Notes: generated from the letters alone by a model not told the origin. Shown: positions 44,924 through 54,398, counted from the stretch's first letter. The stretch: 64,000 nucleotides of DNA from an uncultured Pelagibacteraceae bacterium (GCA_902624635.1 CACNYD010000001.1:364766-428765), one strand, 5' to 3'. A program made the numbers and translations.

Positions 44924-45937
44924 ATGAAATCAAAAATTTTAATTACTGGTTCTCAAGGATTTATCGGAAAAATATTAGTCAATGAATTCAAAAATATTAA
45001 TAAATTGATATTAATTGATAAAAAAAAAAATTTATCAAAACAAAAAAATTTTTATCAAATAAATTTGCTGAAATTAGATAATCTTGAGAAAATATTCAAA
45101 AAACAAAAAATATCAGCAATTATACATCTTGCATCAGAAATATTTGATGATGATAAAAATGTTTATGATTTTAATGTAACAACATCTAGAAACTTAATTT
45201 TGATGGCCGAAAAATATAAAATCAAGAATTTTATCTTTACATCCACTTTTTCTATTTATGAGAAAAATTATATCAAACCAATATTAGAAAAAGAAAATCC
45301 CAGTGCTAAAAATTTATATGGTAAATCTAAATATCAAGTAGAGACAATTTTGAAAGAATCTAAATTAAAGAATTATACTATTCTTAGAGTTCCCATAGTT
45401 GTTGGAAAATCTAGAAGCCACAGAATGGGAATTCTTTTTGAGATGATTAGAAATAATTTTCCATTATTTTTGATTGGCGATGGGAACAATAAAATACAGT
45501 TTATCCAAGTTGATGATCTATGTTTAATTATAAAAAAATGTTTAGGTCTAAAAAAGACCAATATATTTAATGTTGGTACAAAAAAATCTTTCACATTTAA
45601 AGAAAATTTATCTTACATAATTAAAAAATCTAAATCTAAGTCTAAAATTTTTAATGTAAATTATTATTTTGGAAATTTAGCTTTAAATATATTAATTTTT
45701 TTTAATTTAATCGATTTAAATTATTATCACAAAGTGTTACTTACAAAAAATATAGTTTTAAACACAAAAAAAATTTTTAACATATTAAAATTAGATTTGA
45801 ATAAATCTAGCAGGGATATACTTTTAGAAAATTACGAATATTATGTGAAAAATTTAAAAAATATCAATAAAATAAATTCTGGCTCGGACAAAAAACCTAA
45901 TTTAAAAATTTTCAATTTTTTTAAAATCTTTTCTTAA
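44924..45937 (+). CDS. NAD-dependent sugar epimerase/dehydratase (GalE-like)
   Basis: I start at the ATG at 44924 because the ORF-track TTG start adds eight residues before the canonical KILITGSQGFIGK nucleotide loop. The 337-residue extended SDR has the catalytic Y-x-x-x-K in NLYGKSKYQVE. It modifies nucleotide sugars, but whether it is an epimerase, dehydratase or reductase cannot be told. The C-terminal half is lysine/asparagine-rich and AT-rich. Confidence 0.82.
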   Translation: MKSKILITGSQGFIGKILVNEFKNINKLILIDKKKNLSKQKNFYQINLLKLDNLEKIFKKQKISAIIHLASEIFDDDKNVYDFNVTTSRNLILMAEKYKIKNFIFTSTFSIYEKNYIKPILEKENPSAKNLYGKSKYQVETILKESKLKNYTILRVPIVVGKSRSHRMGILFEMIRNNFPLFLIGDGNNKIQFIQVDDLCLIIKKCLGLKKTNIFNVGTKKSFTFKENLSYIIKKSKSKSKIFNVNYYFGNLALNILIFFNLIDLNYYHKVLLTKNIVLNTKKIFNILKLDLNKSSRDILLENYEYYVKNLKNINKINSGSDKKPNLKIFNFFKIFS

Positions 45938-46451
45938 GTTTTTTAAAATCTTTTAGACTTAAGTTATTTTTATCTTTATTTGAAATTATTGGTTTTTTAA
46001 TTGGCCAATTAATTTTAAGGTCCTTGTCATCAAACTTAATACCTATCTCACTTTTTTCATCTCTATATTTTGTACAACTATAAACTACATAATTTTCATT
46101 TGATAATGCACAAAAACCATGGGCAAAGCCAGGTGGTATAAAAATAGATTTCGAATTTTTTTCACTTAATATTGTGGATAAATATTTTCCATAAGTTTTT
46201 GAATTTTTTCTTAAATCAACCACAACATCAAATATTTTGCCTTTTATAACGCTAATAAATTTTCCCTGGGAATTTTTTTTTTGTAAGTGAAGACCTCTAA
46301 TTACATTTTTTTTTGAAAATGACATTACTAGAAATGGAAATCTTTTTTTTAGTTTTTTTTCTCTGAGTAATTCTTTAAAATAACCTCTTTTATCTTTAAA
46401 AGCGGTATTATTTATGATTACAAGATCCTTAAATTTTGATTTTTTAATCAT
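45921..46451 (-). CDS. rfbC: dTDP-4-dehydrorhamnose 3,5-epimerase
   Basis: This 176-residue protein is RfbC/RmlC: the segments KDKRGYFKELLR, NVIRGLHLQKKNSQGKFISV and FIPPGFAHGFCALSN are diagnostic, with the catalytic His in GLHLQ. It acts third in dTDP-L-rhamnose-type sugar synthesis. It overlaps rfbA by one base and converges with the epimerase gene by 17 bp. Confidence 0.92.
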   Translation of the reverse strand: MIKKSKFKDLVIINNTAFKDKRGYFKELLREKKLKKRFPFLVMSFSKKNVIRGLHLQKKNSQGKFISVIKGKIFDVVVDLRKNSKTYGKYLSTILSEKNSKSIFIPPGFAHGFCALSNENYVVYSCTKYRDEKSEIGIKFDDKDLKINWPIKKPIISNKDKNNLSLKDFKKLKKRF

Positions 46452-47320
46452 TAGATTAATTTTTTAAGATAGGAAGAGTATTCACAATTTCCATAAAACT
46501 TTATTGCTTTTTTTATATCTTTACTATTAATCCAGTTATTTAATAATGCTATTTCTTCGAGACACGCAATCTTAAAACCTTGCCTATTTTCAACCGCCTG
46601 AACAAAAATTGATGTTTTGTAATAATCACTAATAGAACCTGTGTCTAACCAAGCACCACCTCTTCCAAGAAATTCTGCTGAAAGTTTATTCTTAAGTTTA
46701 TATTTATTAATTAAGTCAATGATTTCAAGTTCACCTCTTTTTGAGGGTTTTAAACTCTTTGCATAATCTACAACATTCTTATCAAAAAAATAAAGACCTG
46801 TGATTGCATAATTCGATATAAATTTTTTTGGTTTCTCTTTAATTTTAAGAATTTTTTTATTTTTAAAATTTATTTTTGCAACACCAAAAGCTTCTGGATT
46901 TTTTACACTATGTAGGACTATTCTCGCTCCACTTTTTAATTTGACACAATTAGCCAGAAGTCCTGATAAATTTTGTCCGTAAAAAAAGTTATCCCCCAAA
47001 ATCATAGCAACTCCTGAATTCTTAATAAAATCTTTTCCAATCAAGAATGCATCTGGCAAACCTCTTGGTTCGCTTTGCTCTTTAAAAGTAATATTTACTC
47101 CAAAATTTTTTTTATTTGGAAACAACTTTTTATACTGGTTTAATTGACCTTTATTTACGATAATCAAAATATCTCTTATTTTTGCTAACATTAGTATTGA
47201 TAAAGGATAATAGATCAGAGGCTTATCATAGATTGGTAATAGTTGTTTATTTACCGCCTTAGTTAGTGGGCTCATTCTAGTGCCCATTCCACCAGCCAAA
47301 ATAATCCCTTTTTTTATCAT
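46451..47320 (-). CDS. rfbA: glucose-1-phosphate thymidylyltransferase
   Basis: This 289-residue nucleotidyltransferase has the family opening GIILAGGMGTRMSPLTKAVNK, the PIYDKPLIYYPLS segment and ILGDNFFYG. It activates glucose-1-phosphate with dTTP, the first step of dTDP-sugar synthesis. It overlaps rfbB and rfbC by one base each. Confidence 0.94.
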   Translation of the reverse strand: MIKKGIILAGGMGTRMSPLTKAVNKQLLPIYDKPLIYYPLSILMLAKIRDILIIVNKGQLNQYKKLFPNKKNFGVNITFKEQSEPRGLPDAFLIGKDFIKNSGVAMILGDNFFYGQNLSGLLANCVKLKSGARIVLHSVKNPEAFGVAKINFKNKKILKIKEKPKKFISNYAITGLYFFDKNVVDYAKSLKPSKRGELEIIDLINKYKLKNKLSAEFLGRGGAWLDTGSISDYYKTSIFVQAVENRQGFKIACLEEIALLNNWINSKDIKKAIKFYGNCEYSSYLKKLI

Positions 47321-48330
47321 TATTTACCTAATCTATTTAAAATATCTCTTTTTGAAAGTGATTTAAAGTATGACTTGTTTTCAAAATACCAATTAAGTGT
47401 TAATCGTATTCCTTGTGAAAAATTTATTTTTGGATACCAATTAAGTTTTTTTTTAATTTTATCACTATTTAGTGCATATCTGATATCATGGCCAGGACGA
47501 TCTTTAACAAAATTAATTTTTACTTTTTTACCCAACTTTATAATTTTTTTTGAATTTTTTAAAATTTCTTTGGTGACTTGTAAATTATTCAAGTTTTTGT
47601 TTGAACCAATATTATAAGATTCTCCGATCTTACCTTTAGAGAAAACTTTAATTAATGCCTCACAGTGATCTTTTACGTATATCCATTCTCTTGAATTTTG
47701 CCCTTTTCCATATATTGGTAAAGCTCTATTATTTATTATATTATAAATAAGTTTGGGAATTAATTTCTCTGGATGTTGTTTAGGGCCATAATTATTTGAA
47801 CAATTTGTAATTATTGCGGGTAACTTATAAGTTTTTATGTATGCGCGAACTAAATGATCAGATGCGGCTTTACTTGCTGCATATGGGGAACTTGGTTGAT
47901 AGGGGTACGTTTCGCTGGTCCTTCCTTTTAGAACATCACCATAAACCTCGTCAGTTGAAATATGAATTAATTTTGACTTATTTTTTTTTGAAAAATCCTT
48001 AAAAGATTCAAGTAAATTATATACACCCACGACATTGCTTTGTATAAAATTTCCAGGATTATCAATTGATCTGTCAACATGTGTTTCAGCAGCTAAATTA
48101 AAAATTCCTGAAGGTTTATACTTCATAAATATTTTTCTTATCTTGTTGTTTGCGATATCAAGTTTTATGAATTTATATTTTTTAGATTTCTTAAAATCTT
48201 TAGTATTGTAAAAATTTGAAGAATAGGTACCTTTGTCTATATTGATGATGTAAAAATTTTTTTTTAACAATAGTTCTATAAGATTACTTCCTATAAATCC
48301 TAATCCTCCAGTAACAATGATTTTTTTCAT
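47320..48330 (-). CDS. rfbB: dTDP-glucose 4,6-dehydratase
   Basis: This 336-residue extended SDR has the NAD loop TGGLGFIGSNLIE, the AAETHVDRSI segment, the catalytic STDEVYGD and Y-x-x-x-K in SPYAASKAASDH. It makes dTDP-4-dehydro-6-deoxyglucose. No rfbD (the rhamnose reductase) is found in the window, so the end product may not be rhamnose, or rfbD may lie elsewhere. Confidence 0.94.
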   Translation of the reverse strand: MKKIIVTGGLGFIGSNLIELLLKKNFYIINIDKGTYSSNFYNTKDFKKSKKYKFIKLDIANNKIRKIFMKYKPSGIFNLAAETHVDRSIDNPGNFIQSNVVGVYNLLESFKDFSKKNKSKLIHISTDEVYGDVLKGRTSETYPYQPSSPYAASKAASDHLVRAYIKTYKLPAIITNCSNNYGPKQHPEKLIPKLIYNIINNRALPIYGKGQNSREWIYVKDHCEALIKVFSKGKIGESYNIGSNKNLNNLQVTKEILKNSKKIIKLGKKVKINFVKDRPGHDIRYALNSDKIKKKLNWYPKINFSQGIRLTLNWYFENKSYFKSLSKRDILNRLGK

Positions 48331-48384
48331 TTTTTGATTTTTACATTAAAAATAAATTTTAGTATAGTCGAGTATATATATATT

Positions 48385-49257
48385 ATGTCAATAACTAGGC
48401 AAAATCTTTCGGTGATAATAGTTAGTTACAAAAGTGAGCATGTAATTGAAAATTGTATCAACTCTATTGATAATGAAATTGAAATATTAGTTATCGATAA
48501 TTACGGTGATTACCAACTAAAAGAAAAAATTGAAACTAAGTATAAAAATGTCAAATGTATTTTGTCAAAAGAAAATCTAGGTATGGGTGCAGGAAATAAT
48601 TTAGGTATTAAAAATGTAAATAAAGATTATGTATTAATATTAAATCCAGATATAATTTTAGAGAAAAGTTCTATTGATGAGATGATTATGTCATCAAAAG
48701 AAATTAATAACTTTGGAATTATTGCTCCTCTCTCAGATAAAAATGAATATCCAAATTATACCTTAAAAAAAGGTCATAATTTTAGTCCAACAAAACCCTT
48801 TAAAGTCGAAAGTGTTGATGGATATGCAATGTTGTTAAATCTAAAAAAATTAAAGAAATTAGAAAATTTTTATTTTTTCGATGAAAATTTTTTTTTATAT
48901 CTTGAAAATGAAGATTTATGTAAACGATTAGAAAAAAATAATGAAGATATTTATATAGTTCCAAAATCGAAAATTCATCATCTAGGAGGAAAGGCTGTTG
49001 ATCCAAAATACCAAAATGAAATTGAGTATTTAAGAAATTGGCATTGGATGTGGTCAAAATTTTATTTCAATAAAAAACATTATGGTTATCTGATGGCTAT
49101 ATTTAAGATTTTTAAGAATTTAATTTCAGCCAAGTTAAAATTTTTCTTTTATTTAATAACACTTAATACTTTCAAAAGAAAAATTTATCAGATGAGATTA
49201 TTAGGGCTTATTAGTTCAATGACAGGAAAAAATTCTCATTACAGACCTAAAATTTAA
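48385..49257 (+). CDS. family 2 glycosyltransferase (rhamnosyltransferase-like)
   Basis: I choose the ATG at 48385 over the ORF-track TTG start, because the GT2 domain begins with LSVIIVSYKSEHVI. The 290-residue protein has the GT2 acidic motif (YVLILNPDI) and the GAGNNLGI segment, with an FLYLENEDLCKRL catalytic region typical of rhamnosyl/dTDP-sugar transferases. It probably adds the dTDP-sugar made by the adjacent rfb genes to a surface polysaccharide. Confidence 0.87.
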   Translation: MSITRQNLSVIIVSYKSEHVIENCINSIDNEIEILVIDNYGDYQLKEKIETKYKNVKCILSKENLGMGAGNNLGIKNVNKDYVLILNPDIILEKSSIDEMIMSSKEINNFGIIAPLSDKNEYPNYTLKKGHNFSPTKPFKVESVDGYAMLLNLKKLKKLENFYFFDENFFLYLENEDLCKRLEKNNEDIYIVPKSKIHHLGGKAVDPKYQNEIEYLRNWHWMWSKFYFNKKHYGYLMAIFKIFKNLISAKLKFFFYLITLNTFKRKIYQMRLLGLISSMTGKNSHYRPKI

Positions 49258-49260
49258 AAA

Positions 49261-49788
49261 TCAATGGCCGGGAAATTCAATTAAGTTTTCTACTTTATAG
49301 CCTTTTTTAACTAAAGCATCTGAGCCATTAAGATCAAAAAGATTTATTACAAATATGAATCCAGCAACTTTTCCTTTAGAAATTTCTACAAGTTTTGCTG
49401 CTGCATCAGCTGTACCACCAGTTGCAATTAAATCGTCAATAATTAAAATAGAATCTCCCTCAATTATTGAATCTTTATGAACTTCTATAGTAGCTTTTCC
49501 ATACTCTAATTCAAAATCAACAGAGTGCACATCAGCTGGCAATTTATCTTTTTTTCTTAACATTATAAATGGTTTTTTTAAAATGTAGGAAACTGCTGAT
49601 GCAAAAACAAATCCTCTCGACTCAATTGCAGCGACTTTATTAAATTTCATATTTTTTGATCTTTCTACAATTTGATCAATTGTTTCTGAAAAAGCTTTTT
49701 CATTTTTAATAAGAGTTGTAATATCTCTGAACAAAATACCTTTTTTTGGATAATCTGGGATAGATCTAATAAAGTCTTTTAAATTCAT
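49261..49788 (-). CDS. apt: adenine phosphoribosyltransferase
   Basis: This 175-residue protein opens LKDFIRSIPDYPKKGILFRDIT and has the PRPP loop LIIDDLIATGGTADAA. It turns adenine and PRPP into AMP. It diverges from mtnP by 41 bp; mtnP releases adenine from methylthioadenosine, so the two are metabolically linked. Confidence 0.95.
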   Translation of the reverse strand: MNLKDFIRSIPDYPKKGILFRDITTLIKNEKAFSETIDQIVERSKNMKFNKVAAIESRGFVFASAVSYILKKPFIMLRKKDKLPADVHSVDFELEYGKATIEVHKDSIIEGDSILIIDDLIATGGTADAAAKLVEISKGKVAGFIFVINLFDLNGSDALVKKGYKVENLIEFPGH

Positions 49789-49829
49789 AAGAGTAAATTA
49801 TAAAAGTATAAATAAATTAATTTTTAAAC

Positions 49830-50702
49830 ATGACAATAAATAAATTAGCAATTATTGGTGGTAGCGGCCTTTATGATGTTGAAGAATTCAAAAATAGGGA
49901 ATTATTAGATTTAACTACACCCTGGGGAAAACCCTCAGATCAAATATTAAAAACAAACTACAATAATAAGGAAGTTTACTTTCTACCAAGACATGGGAGA
50001 GGTCATGTTGTTTCTCCTTCGAAAATAAATTTTCGAGCAAATATCGATGCTCTTAAACAATTAGGAGTTACAGATATTGTATCAGTATCGGCAGTTGGAT
50101 CTCTAAAAGAAGATTTGCCACCAGGAAAATTTGTAATTATTGACCAGTTCATTGATAGAACATTTACAAGAAAAAAAACATTTTTTGATGATGAAATTGT
50201 TGCTCATGTTTCTATGGCACATCCAACATCAAATGGTTTAATGAATGCGTGTGAAGAGGCAATAAAAGAAGAAAAAATTGATTATCAAAGAAATGGAACA
50301 TACGTTGTTATGGAAGGACCTCAATTTTCAACATTAGCAGAATCAAACTTATATAGATCTTGGAAAGCAGATGTAATAGGGATGACCAACATGCCTGAAG
50401 CAAAATTAGCAAGAGAGGCAGAAATTAGATATGCCTCTGTCTCAATGGTTACAGATTATGATTGCTGGCATCCAGATCATGAAAACGTTGATGTTCAACA
50501 AGTAGTAAAAGTTTTATTAGGTAATGCAGCTAAGGCAAAAAATATGATTAAAAATTTGATAGAAAATTTTGAAAGTCATATTGATCCTAAAGATCCAACA
50601 AATAATTGTTTAGATGTAGCTATTATTACTTCACCTGAAAAAAGAACGAAAAAAACTATAGAAAAATTAAATACTGTTGCTGGCAGAGTTTTGAATAAAT
50701 GA
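49830..50702 (+). CDS. mtnP: S-methyl-5'-thioadenosine phosphorylase
   Basis: This 290-residue nucleoside phosphorylase (MTAP type) opens LAIIGGSGLYDVEE and has FLPRHGRGHVVSPSKINFRAN and VVMEGPQFSTLAESNLYRSWKADVIGMTNMPEA segments. It cleaves methylthioadenosine, a by-product of spermidine synthesis, into adenine and methylthioribose-1-phosphate. It overlaps mtnA by four bases. Confidence 0.95.
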   Translation: MTINKLAIIGGSGLYDVEEFKNRELLDLTTPWGKPSDQILKTNYNNKEVYFLPRHGRGHVVSPSKINFRANIDALKQLGVTDIVSVSAVGSLKEDLPPGKFVIIDQFIDRTFTRKKTFFDDEIVAHVSMAHPTSNGLMNACEEAIKEEKIDYQRNGTYVVMEGPQFSTLAESNLYRSWKADVIGMTNMPEAKLAREAEIRYASVSMVTDYDCWHPDHENVDVQQVVKVLLGNAAKAKNMIKNLIENFESHIDPKDPTNNCLDVAIITSPEKRTKKTIEKLNTVAGRVLNK

Positions 50703-51769
50703 GAATAGAGGGAAAAGAATATCGGACTATATGGTGTGAAAATAATGTTGTAAAAATTATTGATCAAACAAAACTTCCACACCAATTTACAATAAAAGAT
50801 CTTAAAACAGTCAAGGATGCAATAAATGCAATTAAAGTAATGGAAGTAAGAGGTGCTCCTTTAATAGGAGCGACAGCAGCTTATGGATTGGTTTTAGCAA
50901 TTATAGAAAATAATGATCAATCATTTTTAAAAAAATCTGCAGAAGATTTAATTAGTTCAAGACCAACAGCAATAAATCTAAAGTGGGCTGTTGATAGAAT
51001 GATAAATAAGTTATCAGGTGTGAATACTGATAAAATCTTAGAAATAGCTTTGAATGAAGCAAAAAATATATGTGAAGAAGATGTAAAATTTTGTGAAAAT
51101 ATAGGTTTAAATGGACTAAAAATTATTGAAGAAATTTACAATAAAAAAAAAGATACAGTCAATATATTAACTCATTGTAATGCAGGTTGGCTTGCAACAA
51201 TAAATTGGGGGACTGCAACTTCACCAATTTATCATGCACATAAAAAAGGAATTCCAGTTCACGTTTGGGCAGATGAGACTAGACCGAGAAATCAAGGAGC
51301 AAATCTTACCTCTTATGAATTAAATGAAGAGGGAATTAAAAACACAATCATTGCAGATAATACAGGTGGTGTATTAATGCAAAGAGGTGAAGTTGATATA
51401 TGTATTGTTGGAACAGACAGAACTTTAGCTAATGGAGATGTTTGTAATAAAGTTGGAACTTATCTTAAAGCACTCGCGGCCCATGATAATAAGATTCCAT
51501 TTTATGTTGCATTACCAAGTTCAACAATTGATTGGAATTTAAAAAATCATAAAGATATTCCAATTGAAGAGAGAAATTCAGAGGAATTATCTCATGTAGC
51601 AGGTTTAGATGAAAAAGGAGATATAAAGAAAATACGAATTTATCCAAAAAAAAGTAAAGCTATGAACTTAGCTTTTGATGTAACACCAGCAAAATATGTT
51701 ACAGCCTTAATTACTGAAAAAGGTGTGTGTGAAGCATCGGAAAAAGGACTTAAAGATTTATTTAAATGA
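50699..51769 (+). CDS. mtnA: S-methyl-5-thioribose-1-phosphate isomerase
   Basis: This 356-residue protein is an eIF2B-fold aldose-ketose isomerase with the RGAPLIGATAAYGL segment, catalytic cysteine region THCNAGWLAT and DNTGGVLMQRGEVD. It turns methylthioribose-1-phosphate into methylthioribulose-1-phosphate. It overlaps both neighbours by four bases (ATGA), so mtnP-mtnA-aldolase are tightly coupled. Confidence 0.95.
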   Translation: MRIEGKEYRTIWCENNVVKIIDQTKLPHQFTIKDLKTVKDAINAIKVMEVRGAPLIGATAAYGLVLAIIENNDQSFLKKSAEDLISSRPTAINLKWAVDRMINKLSGVNTDKILEIALNEAKNICEEDVKFCENIGLNGLKIIEEIYNKKKDTVNILTHCNAGWLATINWGTATSPIYHAHKKGIPVHVWADETRPRNQGANLTSYELNEEGIKNTIIADNTGGVLMQRGEVDICIVGTDRTLANGDVCNKVGTYLKALAAHDNKIPFYVALPSSTIDWNLKNHKDIPIEERNSEELSHVAGLDEKGDIKKIRIYPKKSKAMNLAFDVTPAKYVTALITEKGVCEASEKGLKDLFK

Positions 51770-52422
51770 AGAATTTAGATCAAAGAAATCAAATTATTGA
51801 GTATTCATTAAAATTAAATTCTACAAACCTTTCACCTCTTAGATCAGGCAATATATCTTTGAGAGGAACGGAAGATGATGAAGAGGGATACTTGATTACT
51901 CCATCAGGAAAAAGATATGAAACGCTAAAACCTGAAGATATTGTTTTTATGGGTTTGAATGATGAAGAAGAAAAAAACGATTCAGTCAATAAACCTTCAT
52001 CTGAATGGAGATTTCATCGTGATATTTATATAAATAAAAAAGAGGCACACGCCATTGTTCATGCTCATTCTCCACACGCAACAGCTGTATCTTCACATGG
52101 AAAACCTATTCCACCATTCCACTATATGATTGCACTTGCAGGAGGAGATGACATTAAATGTGCTGAATACGCTACTTTTGGAACTGAAGAGTTATCTAAC
52201 AATGTTATCAAAGCCTTAAAAAATAGATCTGCATGTTTAATGTCTAATCACGGCCAGGTTGCTTTTGGTAAGGATTTAGAAAATGCATTTGAACTTGCAC
52301 AAGAGATAGAAAATATTTGTCATCAATACACTATTGCTCTAAAGTTAGGACAGCCTAAGATTCTTTCATATGAAGAGATGAAAAAAGTTTTAGATAAGAC
52401 CAAGAATTATAAAAAAGGGTAA
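51766..52422 (+). CDS. class II aldolase, probable methylthioribulose-1-phosphate aldolase (Ald2-like)
   Basis: This 218-residue class II aldolase has RSGNISLR, ITPSGKRYETL, the catalytic glutamate in SSEWRFHRDIY, and Zn histidines in AIVHAHSPHA and SNHGQVAFG. Its sequence is closer to fuculose-phosphate-type aldolases than to MtnB dehydratase, and no mtnC or mtnD is seen. That suggests cleavage of methylthioribulose-1-phosphate to DHAP and methylthioacetaldehyde (the DHAP shunt). MtnB activity cannot be excluded without an assay. Confidence 0.85.
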   Translation: MKNLDQRNQIIEYSLKLNSTNLSPLRSGNISLRGTEDDEEGYLITPSGKRYETLKPEDIVFMGLNDEEEKNDSVNKPSSEWRFHRDIYINKKEAHAIVHAHSPHATAVSSHGKPIPPFHYMIALAGGDDIKCAEYATFGTEELSNNVIKALKNRSACLMSNHGQVAFGKDLENAFELAQEIENICHQYTIALKLGQPKILSYEEMKKVLDKTKNYKKG

Positions 52423-52423
52423 G

Positions 52424-53464
52424 ATGATTAAAGTCGGGGAGCATATTACTTTAGATATTATAGGTACTACAAAAGAGTACGATCCCACAGTTTATGAAAG
52501 AGTTATACATAAAATAGCTAAAGTAGCTAATGTAACTATTTTAAATATTTCAAAATATAAATTTGAACCCCAGGGTTTTACTATTTTAGCTTTATTAGCT
52601 GAAAGTCATATCAGTTTTCATACATTTCCAGAAAATGGAATAATTAGTTTTGATTTTTTTACCTGCGGAAAAATAAGCCCATCAGTAGCAATTGATATTG
52701 TCAAAAAAGAATTTGAACATAAAAGAATTGTAAAAAAAGAATTTAACAGAGATACCAGATCTCTTTACCACGATATTTATAGTTCACCAGGATTACAAAA
52801 ATCATATGTTGTAAATGAAGTTCTAGAGGATTTTAAATCAAAAGTTGGTCAACACATTGAAATCTTAGAATTAGAACAATTTGGAAAGTCTTTATTTATA
52901 GATAGTGAAATACAAGTTGCTGCTTCAGATGAACATTTATATAGTTCAACTTTTGTTGGAGCAGGCTTAAAATTAAATAAAAAAAATGAAAGAGCTGCAA
53001 TAATAGGAGGTGGTGACGGCGGTGTTGCTAGAGAGTGTATTTCAAAAAAATTTAATTTTATTGATTGGTATGAATTAGATCCAGAAGTTGTGGAAGTTTG
53101 TAACAAACATCTTGGTGATATTGGAAAAAAATCTACAGAAAAAAACTCAGTAAAATGTGTATGGGGTGATGCTTTTGAAAGTATAAAGACAGTAAACGAA
53201 GATACATATGATCATATTTTTGTTGATCTAAATGATGATCAGTTTTGTATAGATCTTGCTGCTAAAAATATGGATTCTTTAGTTAAAATACTTAAACCAA
53301 AAGGAGTTATTACCGCACAAGTAGGAAGTCAGGATAAAAAACCTCTTCAAGTTGAAAATTGGTTGAATGTATTTAATCATCATTTTGGAAATACTAATTT
53401 ATCAAGAGTTTACATACCTAGTTTTGATTGTTCTTGGAATTTTTCTTCTTCAATAAATCATTAA
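52424..53464 (+). CDS. S-adenosylmethionine decarboxylase-spermidine synthase fusion (SpeD-SpeE)
   Basis: This 346-residue protein joins two enzymes. Residues 1-115 are an AdoMet decarboxylase-type domain: the self-cleavage serine S61 in LLAESHISFHTFPE, H66 and C81 (DFFTCG) align with the known pyruvoyl-enzyme residues. Residues about 125-346 are a spermidine-synthase-like domain with GGGDGGVARE (SAM-binding) and VDLNDD in place of the usual D-x-T-D. It starts right after the aldolase, completing a set in which spermidine synthesis makes MTA and the upstream genes recycle it. Confidence 0.9.
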   Translation: MIKVGEHITLDIIGTTKEYDPTVYERVIHKIAKVANVTILNISKYKFEPQGFTILALLAESHISFHTFPENGIISFDFFTCGKISPSVAIDIVKKEFEHKRIVKKEFNRDTRSLYHDIYSSPGLQKSYVVNEVLEDFKSKVGQHIEILELEQFGKSLFIDSEIQVAASDEHLYSSTFVGAGLKLNKKNERAAIIGGGDGGVARECISKKFNFIDWYELDPEVVEVCNKHLGDIGKKSTEKNSVKCVWGDAFESIKTVNEDTYDHIFVDLNDDQFCIDLAAKNMDSLVKILKPKGVITAQVGSQDKKPLQVENWLNVFNHHFGNTNLSRVYIPSFDCSWNFSSSINH

Positions 53465-53525
53465 TTTTTTCTTTTTAATATCCACAATTTGTGAAATACT
53501 ATTTTTTTTATTAAAGGAGATAACA

Positions 53526-54353
53526 ATGAATATATTCAAGAAAACTATTTTTTCAGTTTTACTTTCTCTATTGGTAATGGGAAATGTTAATGCTGATAAA
53601 ATAAGAATTGGAACAGAGGGTGCTTATCCTCCATGGAACTCAAAAAATGAGGCAGGTAAGTTAATCGGATTTGAAGTTGAATTAGCTTACACGCTATGCA
53701 GATACATTGGGCAACAATGTGTGATAGTTGAACAAGACTGGGATGGAATGATACCAGCTTTAATCATGAGAAAGTTTGATGCAATAATGGCAGGTATGTC
53801 AATAACTGCAGAAAGGCAAAAAGCTATAAGCTTTTCTCAAGGTTATGCAGATGAAGTTGCATCTTTAGCAGTCATGAAAGGATCTAGCTTGGAAGGTTTA
53901 GATACACCTGCTGGGATAAATCTTACAAAACCAAATGCTGCAGCTAAAAAAGCTCTTAAAACACTTACAGCTGCATTAGCAGGTAAAACTGTTTGTGTAC
54001 AAACTGCTACAATTCACCAAAACTTTTTAGACTCTGGTGACGTTGGAAAAGTAAATGTAAGAACTTACAAAACACAAGACGAAGTTAACTTAGATTTAGC
54101 ATCGGGAAGATGCGATGCTGCATTAGCTGCTGCTGTTGCATTCAGCGATTATGCAGAAAAATCTGGTAAGCCAGTTGTTCTAACTGGACCAACTTTCTCT
54201 GGTGGTGCATTTGGAAACGGTGTTGGAGTAGGTATTAGAAAAGATGATACTGAACTTTTGAAAAAGTTTAACGCCGCTATCAATAAAGCGAGAAAAAACG
54301 GAGACATTAGTAGAATTGCTACTAAGTGGTTTGGTTTCGACGCTTCTATGTAA
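53526..54353 (+). CDS. polar amino acid-type ABC substrate-binding protein
   Basis: This 275-residue protein has a signal peptide (residues 1-23, ending NVNA) and the HisJ/ArtJ-type domain with GTEGAYPPWNSK, IGFEVELAYTLC and MPAL-type MIPALIMRKFDAIMAGMSIT segments, the last two forming the ligand pocket. The family binds basic or other polar amino acids and related compounds; the ligand is not fixed. An AAAGGAG ribosome-binding sequence precedes the ATG. Confidence 0.92.
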   Translation: MNIFKKTIFSVLLSLLVMGNVNADKIRIGTEGAYPPWNSKNEAGKLIGFEVELAYTLCRYIGQQCVIVEQDWDGMIPALIMRKFDAIMAGMSITAERQKAISFSQGYADEVASLAVMKGSSLEGLDTPAGINLTKPNAAAKKALKTLTAALAGKTVCVQTATIHQNFLDSGDVGKVNVRTYKTQDEVNLDLASGRCDAALAAAVAFSDYAEKSGKPVVLTGPTFSGGAFGNGVGVGIRKDDTELLKKFNAAINKARKNGDISRIATKWFGFDASM

Positions 54354-54366
54354 TTAAATTTTAGAT

Positions 54367-54393
54367 TTGGCGACTATAATGTATAGTCGCCAA
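54367..54393 (+). terminator. hairpin between binding protein and permease genes
   Basis: A perfect 12-bp inverted repeat (TTGGCGACTATA, loop ATG, TATAGTCGCCAA) lies 13 bases after the binding protein stop and six bases before the permease ATG. There is no T run, so it may act as an mRNA stabiliser or partial terminator that raises binding protein levels. Confidence 0.87.
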
Positions 54394-54398
54394 TCTGT

